Assembly: GCF_963678975.1 (NCBI RefSeq)
Contig: NC_089272.1
Coordinates: 44,087,391 to 44,151,390 of the forward strand
Length of the DNA stretch: 64,000 nucleotides
Direction of reading: 5' to 3'
Source of the DNA: Dysidea avara
Taxonomy: Eukaryota > Porifera > Demospongiae > Dictyoceratida > Dysideidae
In this document: positions 49,653 to 60,884 of the stretch, one piece after another
Layout: each line of letters starts with the position of its first letter
How positions within the stretch are numbered: position 1 is the first letter of the stretch
Notes under the pieces: model-generated
The model's database searches: none
Seen by the model: only the letters and a program-made list of their open reading frames with translations
Told to the model about the DNA's origin: nothing
Made by a program: the position numbers and the translations under genes

Positions 49653-50791
49653 TCAAATAATGACAAAATTTACAAATAGCCCACAGCATAGAGCTAAGCA
49701 CTCTTTTTCAGTGATGGTATACTTCTGCTCAGGGGTAGAAAGAGTGTGACTGGCAAATTCTATTATGGTGTTTCGTCCAGTGGAAAGAACAACCCCCAAG
49801 CCCATGTCTGATGCATCAGTTGTCAGGATGAAGGAATCACCAGACGGGGGTATCCAAGTACTGATGGAGAAACCAAAGCTTGTCATAGTGCATCAAAGGT
49901 TGTCTGCTAGGCCTGTTCCCACATAAAAGGAGTCCGTGATCCAGTAAGTCATGTAAGAGTGAGCTGCAACATCTGCGAACTGTGGTATGAAGCGACGATA
50001 CAACTGAGTTAGCCAGACCAAGGAAGGAGCGCACCTCCTTAGCAGATGCTGTGATTGGCCAATTGATTATTGCTTGAGTTTTATCTGATTCAGAACTGAC
50101 TCTACTGGATGAGTACTTAAAACCAAGATGGGATACAGAGCTATGGCCAAATGAACATTTTGACCCACGCAAGATAAAACCTGCTGCTTGAAGCCTACTA
50201 AGGACACATTGAAGGTCAACAATGTGGGACTGCATGCTATCATAAAAGACAATACAATCTTATCTACGCAGTCTTTGCAATCTTTCACAACTTTGTCTAG
50301 ACCTTGTTCACATGGTTGGGTAGCTCCTGTCAGCCTATACGGCATCACTGTAAATTCCCACAGACCATACCCTGGTCAGGACAGAAGGCTGTTTTCTCAA
50401 TAGAGGCTTCATTCATTGGAAATTGTCAAAAGGCACTCTTTTAGTTTGTTTTCAAAAACACCTTTTTTTGGCAAGTTTCTGTTGACCTAGGAAATGGGTA
50501 AGCATCTTTCTTGCTAACTTTGTTGAGCTGTACAAAATCAACACATATGCGAATTTCACCATTGTTCTTGGGAGCATATACGGCTGGGGCACATCATGGG
50601 CTGTTACTGGGTCTGATTATACCTTCACTTGCCATATCCTTTAATTGCTTGTGGATGTGTTCCACAAAATGGAACGGAATTGGCCTTGGAGGTAGGCGTG
50701 GCATCCCCTGTGCTTCTGACATGGTCTGTCGCCGTAGTATGTCTGAGATCTGATTTGAAAACTGAGGCATATTCCTGTAGAACAGAAGCAA
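49653..50791 (-). pseudogene. Reverse transcriptase and RNase H remains
   Basis: PIPFHFVEHIHKQLKDMASE and GIIRPSNSP mark the start of the polymerase fingers. VDFVQLNK is visible near 50520-50545. GFILRGSKCSFGHSSVSHLG and SAKEVRSFLGLAN mark the thumb. TTDASDMGLGVVLS and EKECLAL mark RNase H. The pieces are spread over several frames. Confidence 0.85.
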
Positions 50792-50861
50792 TGGCAGGAT
50801 GGTAATTTGTTGGGATATCTAAGGCCTCATTGATGTTGGAGGCATTGTTTGTGGATGTTCA

Positions 50862-51900
50862 TCATCCAGGACAACTATACATTAGTGTAAGTGCTGGAGC
50901 AGCGGAGTCCCTTGCTGTTGAAGGTGTCTGGTATAGAACACACCTGTCTGTGGTGATGCCATGCTTAGTTAAAAAATCACAGTCTAGCATGGTAGGGACT
51001 GATAGCTCCTTGACCACAACAAAGTTGTGGGGAACTCTGAGCACTCCTAGGTTTACTGTGGCTGTAATTGTATCTAGTGGAATCAATTGTCTGCCATCTA
51101 CTGACAATTGATTTAGGATCCAGGATGGTTGCTGTGTGTATGCTGGCGGTCCATGCAGTGTTTTTTATAGGTCTGTGTAGGCTCTGTAGGTTTAGCTGCT
51201 TTTTGTCTTTTATAAATTAAATTAGGTTTTTAAAAAAAATTGTCTGCCATCTGCATTAAGAAGTGTGGTGTGTGTAAGAGCCAAGTTGGTGTCTGGGATG
51301 TGGGAAGCATGTAGACTATGACTCAGCATGAAGCTCCAGAGTCTAATAATACATGTACAGAATTATCACATATTCTATTTAATACACATGCAGTTTTAAT
51401 AATGTTTGTATTAATTTTAGTGATAGTAGTCAAAGTTTCAAGCACTTACTAAGGTTTGGAAATGCTTCCAGCTTGGGGTATCAGAGCACCCCCTCTTCCG
51501 TTTCCCTGCTGAGTCCAGCATTGGTGAGCTATATGTCCTCTACCTCCACATTTAAAGCGTTCAATGTTTCTTGCTCTACATTTCCTGGAAATGCGTCCCA
51601 GTCGTCCACACTTGAAGCACTTGCTATTGGTTGGCGATCCATTGAAGATAAGGCCGTCAGCTGATTGTCACTTGTAGCACCGCCTCCTCTAATTTGTTGA
51701 GTCTGTAATCACTGGTAGTAGTAGACTGGTCAACGAACGTAAGGGATTCCTTCGTGGTATATTAGGAGCAGCTCTGTTGCTTTGGTGATGGTAGACACGT
51801 ATCCTTCTGCTGGCAGCAGTTTAAGCTGCAAGGACACTTTGTCTGGTAAGCTTCTTTCTGTCATATCGTCGAAACTATGTATAAAACTAAGTTATGATCT
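50862..51900 (-). pseudogene. gag and protease remains
   Basis: LDCDFLTKHGI marks the end of an aspartic protease. Upstream, two CCHC zinc-knuckle-like segments are seen (CFKCGRLGRISRKC and FKCGGRGHIAHQC), each lacking one of the canonical ligands. A start-like ATG follows the primer-binding site near 51935. Confidence 0.65.
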
Positions 51901-51956
51901 AGCATCTGTGCGATTCCTTGGTTGCCAGTCGCCATTGTCCCGGGTTTTGGCACCAA

Positions 51957-52102
51957 TGTAAAGCAGCAGCAACTCACACACAAATCACTCAACAATCAGT
52001 TGTAATTAAACACACAAACAATCGATCATATAACCACAATCAAAATCGATGTAAGCCATATATGGGTACAAAAACGATTACTACAAATTAACATGCTAAT
52101 GA
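51957..52102 (-). repeat. 5' LTR of the Gypsy-type element
   Basis: A diverged copy of 47796-47952. The primer-binding site lies directly next to it at about 51937-51956. Its outer end no longer matches the TGTGTAATTACA start of the other LTR. Confidence 0.75.
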
Positions 52103-52200
52103 TAGATATTTAGTATTATAATTGTGGTAAAGGTCACCCAACTAACACATGTGAATTTTGTATCATTTAGCTACGTAGTGCATCAATCTATGGCTTTAAT

Positions 52201-52687
52201 CAGGGGCGGATCCAGGAGCTGGCAAGGGGAGGGGTACAAACAGACTAAGTTGTATAGGTGGTTGGTGAGAGCCAGATTCTCCGCTTGTTAGTTCCTGCAA
52301 TTTTAAGCGGAAAATAATCACCTCTTATAGCAGTGTCACACTGTTGATCTTTGCCATTTTGGCCTTTGCAGAATGCAGATGGTTGTGAAGTTTTAAAAAC
52401 TGTTTAACGGCTCTGAATTCCTTAAACAATAGCAACGCGATAATTATTTTTGCTACTCCACTAAAAATTTTAGTGGCGCTTAGTACGCACGAAGGTGCTG
52501 GGTGACAATTTTGCAGCTAATTTGACTTTGGTTAAGCTTGTTTCAGCTGAATTTGTAATAAAATGTGCATATTTTCATTGGTCTGACATAAAAGTTTAAT
52601 ATTTTAATTTTTAATCAGAAGTATGGCTGGCTCCTCCACAAGGTGGGGGGAATTTGCCCCAAATGCCCCATCCTGGATCTGCCATTG
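52201..52687. mobile_element. Non-autonomous element, CAGGGGCGGATCCAGG ends
   Basis: CAGGGGCGGATCCAGGAGC at the left and the inverted TCCTGGATCTGCCATTG at the right. It is a longer sister of 4980-5182 and shares its inner blocks. Confidence 0.75.
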
Positions 52688-53130
52688 TTAATATGCACTA
52701 CACCACCCTACAAGGCTACACCTGGTAGTAAAGTTGGACAAGATACTAGTTTCTGTGCATCTCTTAGGCCACACAAACTTAATTATTAGTTTCTCATCCT
52801 CCTGTACTCAAAATAGCAGTGTGGGAGGACGGATTTTTATTTTTATTATGTTTACTAACTAAATAGATGAATTAGCTAGCTAAAATGACTCAAAATGCAA
52901 TTTTCTTAAACTGCACTAGCAAGGTACCTTGGGTACCAACTATAAAATGTACTACTTGGCATCCCTTAGCCACCAGTGGTACAAAAAATCCTTGATGAGG
53001 TAAGAAAACGGTGGGATGAGAAACTAATAATTAAGTTTATGTGGCCTTAAATCCTTTTTTTATTTATCAAGCATCTCTTTGCATGTTCTGTAGATAGACA
53101 TTTATTTTATTTGTTGATTTATTACCTCAG
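52688..53130. other. Spacer before the dynein pseudogene
   Basis: A pair of inverted words ('cacacaaacttaattattag' near 52772 and 'ctaataattaagtttatgtg' near 53024) suggests a decayed ~0.3-kb foldback. No coding sequence is seen. The polypyrimidine tract before 53131 belongs to the next feature. Confidence 0.45.
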
Positions 53131-55367
53131 GTGCTGACCTACAATGTGTTCTGTGATGCTAATCTGGAGTGGGTGTGGCTGGAAGATGTGCAGATTGTGG
53201 CTTCCGTGAACCCTAGCAGCATGTTGGGTTGTCATTCACTCAGCACTCGATTTACTTCTGTTGTTAGAATATGCTCCGTTGGGTGAGTACTCATGTACAC
53301 ATAATATTAGCTACATATGTGCACTCATTCTTTACATAAAATAATATACATGCACACTGGATGCTGCTCTTTACTTAAAAATGTATTGTAACTTAATGAC
53401 ACAACTTACCATCCATATAGAACATGACACCCTATAGCACAGTATATAACTAGTGATAGTAATTTAGTTAGTGGTAGATTTAAGATTTTTTTTTGCTTTC
53501 TTCAACTGTTATTCAGACAGAGACCAATGCTTACCTCACACCGGTTCTTCATCATGACCTCAGGGCTCATCCCATAATGGGGCTCCACTGCTAGAGTACA
53601 CTCCCTAGCTGGCTCCATGGTCTCTTTATATGAACAGGTATTGTACATGTGTGTATGTATTTCTGCAGTGATTGGAAGTCTTGTAATCTAATACCCTATA
53701 ATGACTTTCTTCATCAAGAGAGGTTCACAATTTTTGCAGATTCGCAGCTACATACAGTATATCCATAAAATTTTCTTTTTATCCTCAAAATTTGCAACTG
53801 AAACAAAATGGCATTGTTTGAGTATTATAAATGCATAAAAGATTCTGAAAAAAACAAAAAAAACTTGTATTTGAAATTTTGGATGTTGGCAATATGGGAA
53901 GTAATCCCCCCTAAAAAATCCTGCCATATGGTATTTCAGTGTTATACTACACTGACTGCAGTAACAAATACTCACTACCTACTGTATATGTACTCATATT
54001 ACCTTATACCTACCCAAACAGATCAGAAGCACATTCACAACTGATGATCAGTCACATTACTTGTTCACTCCAAGAGACCTCACCCAGTAAGTGGTCATGC
54101 AGTGTACTGAGGTAGAAGTTCAGTTCAGAGTCTAGTACTAGTAGCAGTGTGAAGAAGTGTTGGAGGTGTGGAGCTATGAGACTAAGAGGTTGCTCTGGGA
54201 CAGGCCAGTTGGTGAAAATGTTCAGAAAGCATTTGATGGTTTGTTAAGTTCCATTTTCATGTCAGAATTGAATATTGACTTTGGCGAGAAGAAACAGAAG
54301 ATCCTGAAGAAACAGAGCCATTTACAGGAGTTAGTAGAATTTGCATCTACATAGGCATAACTGAATTATATGTGTGTACAGTATATCTCTACATGAGTTC
54401 TTAATGCATGTCCATTGAGTTCTGAATAACTGCATGTACGGACTGTACAACTCTTACAGTAAATTTGTTTTCTGAATGCAAGGTAATATAGTTTGTCTGT
54501 TGTTCTATTGCAGGCTGGCTTAATTGTCCAAGCTCAATGAAGCCACTGTTCTGGTTGGTGAGCTTAAACTTAGAAATGGCCAATTGAACTTATAAATGTA
54601 AAGCTGCTGAGCAGAGTACACTCAGTCTGTTAGCTCAGAAACAAACAGAAGCTGGCGAGGCCTTGAAGCTAGGAGATTATTGTTAGTACGCAAGTATGTA
54701 CGTTTGACAATACTGTAACTCTCATGCAAAATAATGTTAATACTGACTCAGAGGTTGTGCTGAAAACAATGTATAAATATATACATACAGTATACGTTAT
54801 ACAACTTGCATGCATGTGCACTCCAGAATTTCACATTTCTGGATATAGTACATGCATATATTACCAAAGGCACAGTAAACAGGGTAACCAACTTATGCTA
54901 TCAGTAGTAGCGTTCTTGTACATACGTATACATACATATATACAGCATTTAGTCCAAATTACCATTATGCAGCAAGCCAGTGACAAAAGACTGATGTTGT
55001 GAGAAAGTGAAGCAAAACAATCTGAAAAGAGAGCCAAACTAGAGAAGAAGAAGAAAGCTGTTAACAAAGAGCTATCCAAGGAAGCCAAATAGGCTGTTGG
55101 CAATCAGTATCAAGACAGAGACACTGTCTGAAATAAGAGCACTACCCGATATGATCAGGGATATCTTGGAGAGAAATGGGAACTTTTGATACTTCATGGG
55201 GGAACATGAGAAGGTATGGAGTGAAACATGAGAAGCACTTTTGTAACTAGACATTGGTGCACAGGCAAATGTAAATAATTACTTTCCGGGTAATGGGTTA
55301 ATATTTAATCCTACGTACAGTAATTTTCTCTATAACCAACTGTATACAACCTTAATGTAGGTATACA

Positions 55368-55896
55368 CAGTGTTGGGAGTAACGCGTTACATACATTACA
55401 TAAGTAACGCGTTACGTAATATTATTACTTTTGTGGTAACTAAATAACGAAATACGCTATAAAAACGGGCAATATAACTCAAGTTACTTTACTTACAAAT
55501 GTAACGCGTTACCTAAGTAATATAGTTACTGTAACGAGTCTGATATTACGTAATGTTATTACTACAAGTAACGAAGTTACTAATCTCGTTAGTTATCCTC
55601 TGAGTAACGCCTAGCCACAACGAAGTAATGAAGCCTACTAAATGAAGCTTATTCACCAGCTTCTTACTTGTAACCAAGATTTGCACATTGTCCAACAACA
55701 CAATCATGTCACGTGATAAAGTGGTAGTGTCACACGTGACAGCTTAAGGCTGTGGACACAAAGTAATATAATATGTAAATATTATTATAGGTACTTTTAT
55801 TTTATGAGTAATATGTAACTGTAACTAAATAGTTCAGTTGCAAATAATATGTAATATGTAACTAGTTACTTTTACAAAGTAACTTGCCCAACACTG
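55368..55896. mobile_element. hAT-type MITE, CAGTGTTGGGAGTAACGCG ends
   Basis: CAGTGTTGGGAGTAACGCGT at the left and the inverted AAGTAACTTGCCCAACACTG at the right. Flanks GGTATACA and GGTATACG are an 8-bp duplication with one mismatch. The interior is dense in GTAACGCGTTAC palindromes. Confidence 0.85.
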
Positions 55897-55972
55897 GGTA
55901 TACGGCATGTATGCATGTATGCAATCTATACAATGATTCAAGAAGTGCATAAAACAGTGTATCATATCATAA

Positions 55973-56045
55973 GCCCTTGTAGCTCAGTGGTTAGAGCACT
56001 GGTCTAGTAAACCAGGGGTCAGGAGTTCAATTCTCTTCTGGGGCT
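55973..56045 (+). tRNA. tRNA-Thr (anticodon AGT)
   Basis: 73 nt folding as a full cloverleaf: acceptor GCCCTTG with CTGGGGC (one T-T mismatch and one wobble), D-arm GCTC/GAGC, anticodon stem CTGGT/ACCAG with loop CTAGTAA (AGT, reading ACN threonine codons through inosine), variable loop GGGTC, T-arm AGGAG/CTCTT with loop TTCAATT, discriminator T. TTTT follows at about 56051, a Pol III stop. A-box (TAGCTCAGTGG) and B-box (AGTTCAATTCT) positions fit. The stems and anticodon loop match animal tRNA-Thr. Confidence 0.9.
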
Positions 56046-56103
56046 TTATCTTTTGCTTTCATGGCTATATTCTACAACTAGCTTATTTATTTATTTTTTT
56101 ATT

Positions 56104-56357
56104 TATTAATGCTTTACAGCACAAGTGCTGAAGGCCTGTAGGACACCTGGCCCCACAGCCCGCTCAAAGACCTTAGCTACTTAGACTTTAACTACTTAAG
56201 GTGTGTTTGAAAAGTTGGAGGAAGAAGAAAAAAAAAAAAAATCCATGACTGGACCTAGGTGGCCTCGAACCTGCAGCCATCCGATTTACGCTCGAACGCT
56301 TACGGGAGTCTACCAGGTGGTCAGGATGTTTTCTCCTTGTTATTTTCATGTAATTAT
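56104..56357 (-). mobile_element. tRNA-derived SINE, copy 1
   Basis: On the minus strand it begins near a tRNA-like head containing GGTTCGAGGCC (a good B-box). It continues through 'gactggacctaggt' (plus strand) and a poly-T/A tract, and ends with 'gctgtaaagcattaataaat', a simple tail. It is nearly identical to 56426-56678. Confidence 0.7.
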
Positions 56358-56425
56358 ATCCATAGGAATTCTAGAGAGTAACTCATTATCTCTAAGTACC
56401 CCAAGTAGAACCAAATGGACACTAG

Positions 56426-56678
56426 TTTATTTATTAATGCTTTACAGCACAAGTGCTGAAGGCCTGTAGGACACCTGGCCCCACAGCCCGCTCAAAGACC
56501 TTAGCTACTTAGACTTTAACTACTTAAGGTGTGTTTGAAAAGTTGGAGGAAGAAGAAAAAATCCATGACTGGACCTAGGTGGCCTCGAACCTGCAGCCAT
56601 CCGATTTACGCTCGAACGCTTACAGGAGTCTACCAGGTGGTCAGGATGTTTTCTCCTTGTTATTTTCATGTAATTATA
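56426..56678 (-). mobile_element. tRNA-derived SINE, copy 2
   Basis: Nearly identical to 56104-56357 apart from the length of the internal A-run (8 fewer bases). About 70 bp separate the copies. The shared edge 'ttttcatgtaattata' suggests either a local duplication of element plus flank, or that this sequence is part of the element's 5' end. Confidence 0.7.
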
Positions 56679-57033
56679 ACTTAATTCAAAACACCACATG
56701 TTAGTGTTATTGGCAGGGACGGTTTTAGGGGGCTCTGGGGTTTCCAGAGGCCCCCTCTGAAATAGCACGCACCCTTACAATTCGTCTGGGTGATAAAAAG
56801 TTACAAAGAGTTATGCATACTGTATTATATTATGGCTTTTCTATTGGAAAAACTTTATGCTTTTGCCTTTGAAGTCATCTTCACAGCATTCGATACTATG
56901 TAGTGATTTTTTTTGGTCTTCAACTTACAGCTAGGTTGAAGTTGCAATTCCAGATAACCTGGCACACATGAATGACCATGCAAACATTGACCATTTTTGT
57001 ACAGCTTGCATACAGATAGAAAGTTTTTTAAAA

Positions 57034-57119
57034 AGTCCCAGAACAGAATTGAACTCTTGACCCCAGGTTTACTAACCAGGTTTACTAGACCAGTGTTCCA
57101 ACCATTAAGCTGCAAGGGC
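57034..57119 (-). pseudogene. tRNA-Thr-like with duplicated anticodon loop
   Basis: 86 nt. Identical in layout to the tRNA-Thr at 55973 except for a 13-nt duplication in the anticodon arm, giving CTGGTCTAGTAAACCTGG followed by TTAGTAAACCTG. TTTTT follows the 3' end. It could be transcribed but should not form a normal anticodon arm. Confidence 0.75.
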
Positions 57120-57241
57120 TTATGTTTATTAGTAATGCACTTTTTGTATTGTTTTCCCTTTTTGTATCATTCAATGAATCTGTGAAGTGTTATTCCACCA
57201 TGTGAGATAAAATAAAAACAAAAAAAAAAGATAATTAAAAC

Positions 57242-57312
57242 AGCCCCAGAAGAGAATTGAACTCTGGACACCTGGTTTACAAGACCAGTGCTCTAACCAC
57301 AGCTACAAGGGC
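57242..57312 (-). pseudogene. tRNA-Thr-like (anticodon TGT), D-arm deletion
   Basis: 71 nt with a sound acceptor stem (GCCCTTG/CTGGGGC) and anticodon arm CTGGT-CTTGTAA-ACCAG (TGT, Thr). The T-loop TTCAATT is intact. Two bases (CA) are missing from the D-arm (TAGCTGTGGTTAGAGC), which spoils the D-stem. A long T-run follows on the minus strand. It might still be functional if the D-stem tolerates the loss. Confidence 0.65.
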
Positions 57313-58439
57313 TACTTGGTGTTGATAACTCAGTTTTCATTACTCATGAATGAAGACCATGGTATTTAGCTTATCATTGAGACTGTGTATGCAATAGTAG
57401 ATAACATTTTAAAACACTATCAAGAAACTGCAGCAACAACTCTAATAGAGTATTCATTGGGGTGTACTTATATCTTGAGGTTGCACTGTGTAGTAATAAC
57501 AATAGTGTACTTGTGCTAGAATTTACTTTTTACAACTGTATCAGTGTCATCATTTGTGTTAGTGTTGTGAAATCTAAAAGCTGTCTAAGAAAACTGAATC
57601 ATGTTCTTGAAGGCTTAGACAAGGAAGTGTTAGAACTCAGAACAAAGTATGTACATGCAAAATGTGCTACAAATGTATATGTTATTCTTTCTCCTGCAGG
57701 TTTAAACAGCATGCTACAGAAGCAGCTAAACTCAAGTTAGATGTGGATAAGGGAAATGAGACAATTGGAATAGCTGAGAACATGATTGGTAAACTAGAAG
57801 GAGAGTACGAGGGATGGTCATCACAGGTAACTAGTGCGTAAACTTAAACAGTAACTGTGAAACCTAGTCTGATCACACATTGGGGCCCATCATTATTAAG
57901 ATAGCTATATGGGCAGATCGCTACCTAATGCAGCAACCAACTTACTAAGTGATAATTATGTCATGTTGTCTATTGAATTTGATTCTTACTATAAATGTTG
58001 CACTTTTGACATGTTTAGACAGAACTCCATGCATACATACACAATTTATTTGCTGTATAGTATGAGGGTTTTTATGGGCCAAACAATACATGTTTGCATA
58101 CCTATTTCATACACGTAGCCACAAAGTCTGTTGTTCATGTGTGTTTTATTATTTTTACCAGTGTGAATTCTTTCTGCTATGCATCAGTTGTAGCTGTATG
58201 CACTTAGCTAGTACATCAGTATTGTATACATACATACATAGCTACACATGATATCTACATTCTCAGGTTAAAGATCTAAAAGAAAAGTTGGACCAGTTAC
58301 CCAAGAGGACATTGCTAGCAGCAGGTTTTATCACTTACCTCAGTCAGGCCTCTGAGGGAGAGTGATGTAGCAAGTTGTCTGACTGGCCTTAACCTGGTAA
58401 TCTAAGGTATAACCAGCTATTGGGGATGCATCAGTTTCA

Positions 58440-58820
58440 CTGGCAAACTTTTTGGCATAATGGGTGGGTAAAAACAATGAGCAAAATGCTGGCATAATAG
58501 GTACAATTTTTGTGATGTGGACATAAAAATTGCACTAAAGATTGAGATACTCTACTAGAATAGTCAGATGTAATAAAATCAACAATACATAGCTAATTGT
58601 TATGGGAAGAACAAGTGGCAAGTGACAAGTGGTGATCAAGGTGTACCCTAATAGAACTGTCGCACAATATTACTATACATGTTAAGAGCAAGTGCACATC
58701 AAGATACTCTAATAGAACAGTCACTTGACGGTGAAATGTAGCTTTGCACTTGGAAATGGTCAAGATTAATGCTGAGCAAAATTTATAATTCCTGAGCAAA
58801 ATACAGGGCATAATAGGTAA
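58440..58820. repeat. Dispersed-motif cluster inside the dynein pseudogene
   Basis: Holds GCATAATAGGT words (58490, 58810) and three copies of TACTCTAATAGARCAGTCAC or variants (58546, 58646, 58701), the same combination as 2505-2890. It occupies the intron between dynein relics at 58365 and 59095. Confidence 0.5.
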
Positions 58821-59872
58821 AAAATAAAACAATTGTTGGAAAGAAAAATAGGTGGAAAAAAGCAAATTTAAATAGACTTGTCCCTATACCAGTTGTGGTA
58901 AAGACTGCATGGTTACAAAATGTTGTATATACTATGTACCAGTAGTATGTACATGTGTACAGTATACTTACATACATACATACATGCATATATAAATGAG
59001 TGAGATGCATAGTTGCTCTAATACATATGGTACTATGTGCATAAAAACAGATTACCAGTCAATGTTACTACCCTTCATTCGTTACTGTTCTAAGGTACGT
59101 CTTGAGTACCGAGAGTGGACAGTTAGTGTGGAAAAGAGAGGGATTACCATCTAATGATCTCAGTGTGGAGAATACTCTAGTTATAAATACTACAAGTAAG
59201 CATGTGTGGTTGGACTGATATTATTTATGTACCACAATTCTGCATACAGTATATACATGCATTGTGTAGTATTAACAGACTCTGTGTTAGACTCTGGGTT
59301 AGTATTCACTATTTTATGTACATAATGTTTTTTGTAATAACACAGATGCAAATGAACAACGTACTGACGTACAGTGTGTACTATATTTAGAATTCAATTA
59401 CTACAGATGTGTTAAGCTATTGTGTACTTTACATTTGTATAGACAATTGTGTCCATTTCTCATTGATCCATAACAACAAGGTACTGAGTGGCTGAAAGTT
59501 CACTTGAAGGAACAAAGATTGGAAATGGTCAACCAGCAGGTGTGTATATGTGTACATAGTATGTATCTACATTCTTGTGTTTAACACTGTCACTCTATTA
59601 ATCCATGTCTTGCAGTGTAAAGTTCATACACACTTGTATGCATATATACAGTAGGCTAAATAAACAAACACAATGGTATGTGTGTGTATATTTTGTTTAT
59701 TCTGTAGGACTCCAACTTCACCATTTCACTGGAGTTAGCAGTCAGGTTTGGTAAGACGTTGATCATTCAAGAAGTGGGTGAAGTAAAGCCAATCCTTTAT
59801 CCACTGTTGAGGAAGGATCTTGTTAGCCAAGATTATAAAATATTCCTTCTGCAAGTGTGCAATAACTGTTAG

Positions 59873-60080
59873 TTCTCAACAACACATTCAGACTGTATAT
59901 GAATGCACTATCCAACTATGGGCTTGTGGTATATACGCTATGATTACCTGTGTCAGCTCAAAGTTGGAATAAATCTGTGAAGTCACAGCAAAATTTTACA
60001 TGCACACTGATGTGTACACATTGAAACTCATGATTTGAACTACTTAGTTTTACTTACAGTCATAATAAAACCAAAAAACT
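59873..60080. other. Spacer, nothing seen
   Basis: AT-rich sequence between the last dynein relic and a tRNA-like relic; no feature recognised. Confidence 0.4.
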
Positions 60081-60154
60081 AGCTCCAGAAGATAACTGAA
60101 CTCTTGACCCCTAGTGTATGAGGACCAGTGTTCTAGCCACTGAGCTACAATGGC
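60081..60154 (-). pseudogene. Decayed tRNA-Thr-like sequence
   Basis: 74 nt with a good D-arm (GCTC/GAAC region) and T-loop TTCAGTT. The acceptor stem has several mismatches, and the anticodon loop has changed to an 8-nt CCTCATAC. A T-run follows. Not expected to be functional. Confidence 0.65.
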
Positions 60155-60279
60155 TGGCTTTGATCATTACCTTCCTAATCAGATTGACAATCAAAATACA
60201 GGACAAAAGGTTGCATGCAATATGTCTGAGGCTAGTGTATAATTAACTAGTATATAAATTATTGTAAGTACAGCACATA

Positions 60280-60420
60280 GAGTTCCAGAAATAAAAAGTA
60301 GTGAAACAAGATAATGTTATGTATGAATAATGGTATTGCAACATAAGTCTAAGGGAAAATCCCTACAATGGCACTATCTGTTCCAATGGGAATTATCCCA
60401 CATAGCTATGTTAAATTGCA
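60280..60420. mobile_element. R2-family fragment
   Basis: 'ataaaaagtagtgaaacaag' followed by 'atgaataatggtattgcaac' and 'aaatccctacaatggcacta' matches the left half of R2 (14789-14975). Confidence 0.6.
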
Positions 60421-60884
60421 AGCTGAACTACATACTAGGACTATTTAATTGACAATTAAGTGATCTTTTTAATATGTAAATTTCATACGCCATAGCACTT
60501 TGCACAGTTTGCAGTGTCATTATATTGCAGTATTAGAGCAGCATAGTACAAAATAATGGGCATTTTGTGCACTTTGTAATACAATTATGAAACTTTCAAT
60601 TGGTGCCTTCCATGTATATATCTTGTATGGTATAATGGCCAAACCCTCCCACCCTCATCCAATTTTGCATTCTACTAGAACATTCTAGAAGCCCTTAAAA
60701 TGTGCACTCTATTAGAGTATTGCAATACCAGTAGTATTACCAAATATTGAAGTAAATCATGTAATACAGTACATTTATAAGTCTGTCTTCAATAATCATT
60801 ATTGCAGTGTCTGTACAGAAAAGAAGAAATGTGAACCTCAAAGTCAGCCATAGGCTGGTTTTGAGGCCTTAGACAGTACAAAAA

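Larger units (their letters stand above)
47796..52102 (-). mobile_element. Decayed Gypsy-type LTR retrotransposon
   Basis: Two similar short direct repeats bound the element (47796-47952 and 51957-52102). In minus orientation the order is 5' LTR, primer-binding site (TGGTGCCAAAACCCGGGA), gag with zinc-knuckle remains, protease, reverse transcriptase, RNase H, integrase, a purine-rich tract (AAGGGGGAAG) and the 3' LTR. This order (integrase after RNase H) is that of Ty3/Gypsy. Multiple stops and frameshifts break all coding parts, and the two LTRs differ at many positions, so the insertion is old. No matching target duplication is obvious. Confidence 0.85.
53131..59872 (+). pseudogene. DYNC2H1: Cytoplasmic dynein-2 heavy chain, unprocessed and decayed
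   Basis: Exon relics follow the order of the intraflagellar-transport dynein heavy chain. 53131-53282: LEWVWLEDVQIVAS and STRFTSVVRICSV. 53520-53637: AYLTPVLHHDLRAHPI, then after a one-base shift WGSTARVHSLAGSMVSLYEQ. 54022-54089: FTTDDQSHYLFTP. 54150-54355: VLEVWSYETKRLLWDRPVG, running straight into ILKKQSHLQELVEF, a join that skips several hundred residues including nucleotide-binding modules. 54600-54690: KAAEQSTLSLLAQKQTEAGE. 55080-55190: ETLSEIRALPDMIRDILE. 57590-57825 and 58267-58365: stalk coiled coil and LPKRTLLAAGFITYLSQA. 59095-59195: TESGQLVWKREGLPSNDLSV. 59440-59540: CPFLIDP, a stop, then TEWLKVHLKEQRLEMVNQQ. 59708-59830: LELAVRFGKTLIIQE and YPLLRKDL. Stops, shifts and the large internal loss make it non-functional; retained introns show segmental rather than RNA-based copying. 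Confidence 0.88.
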
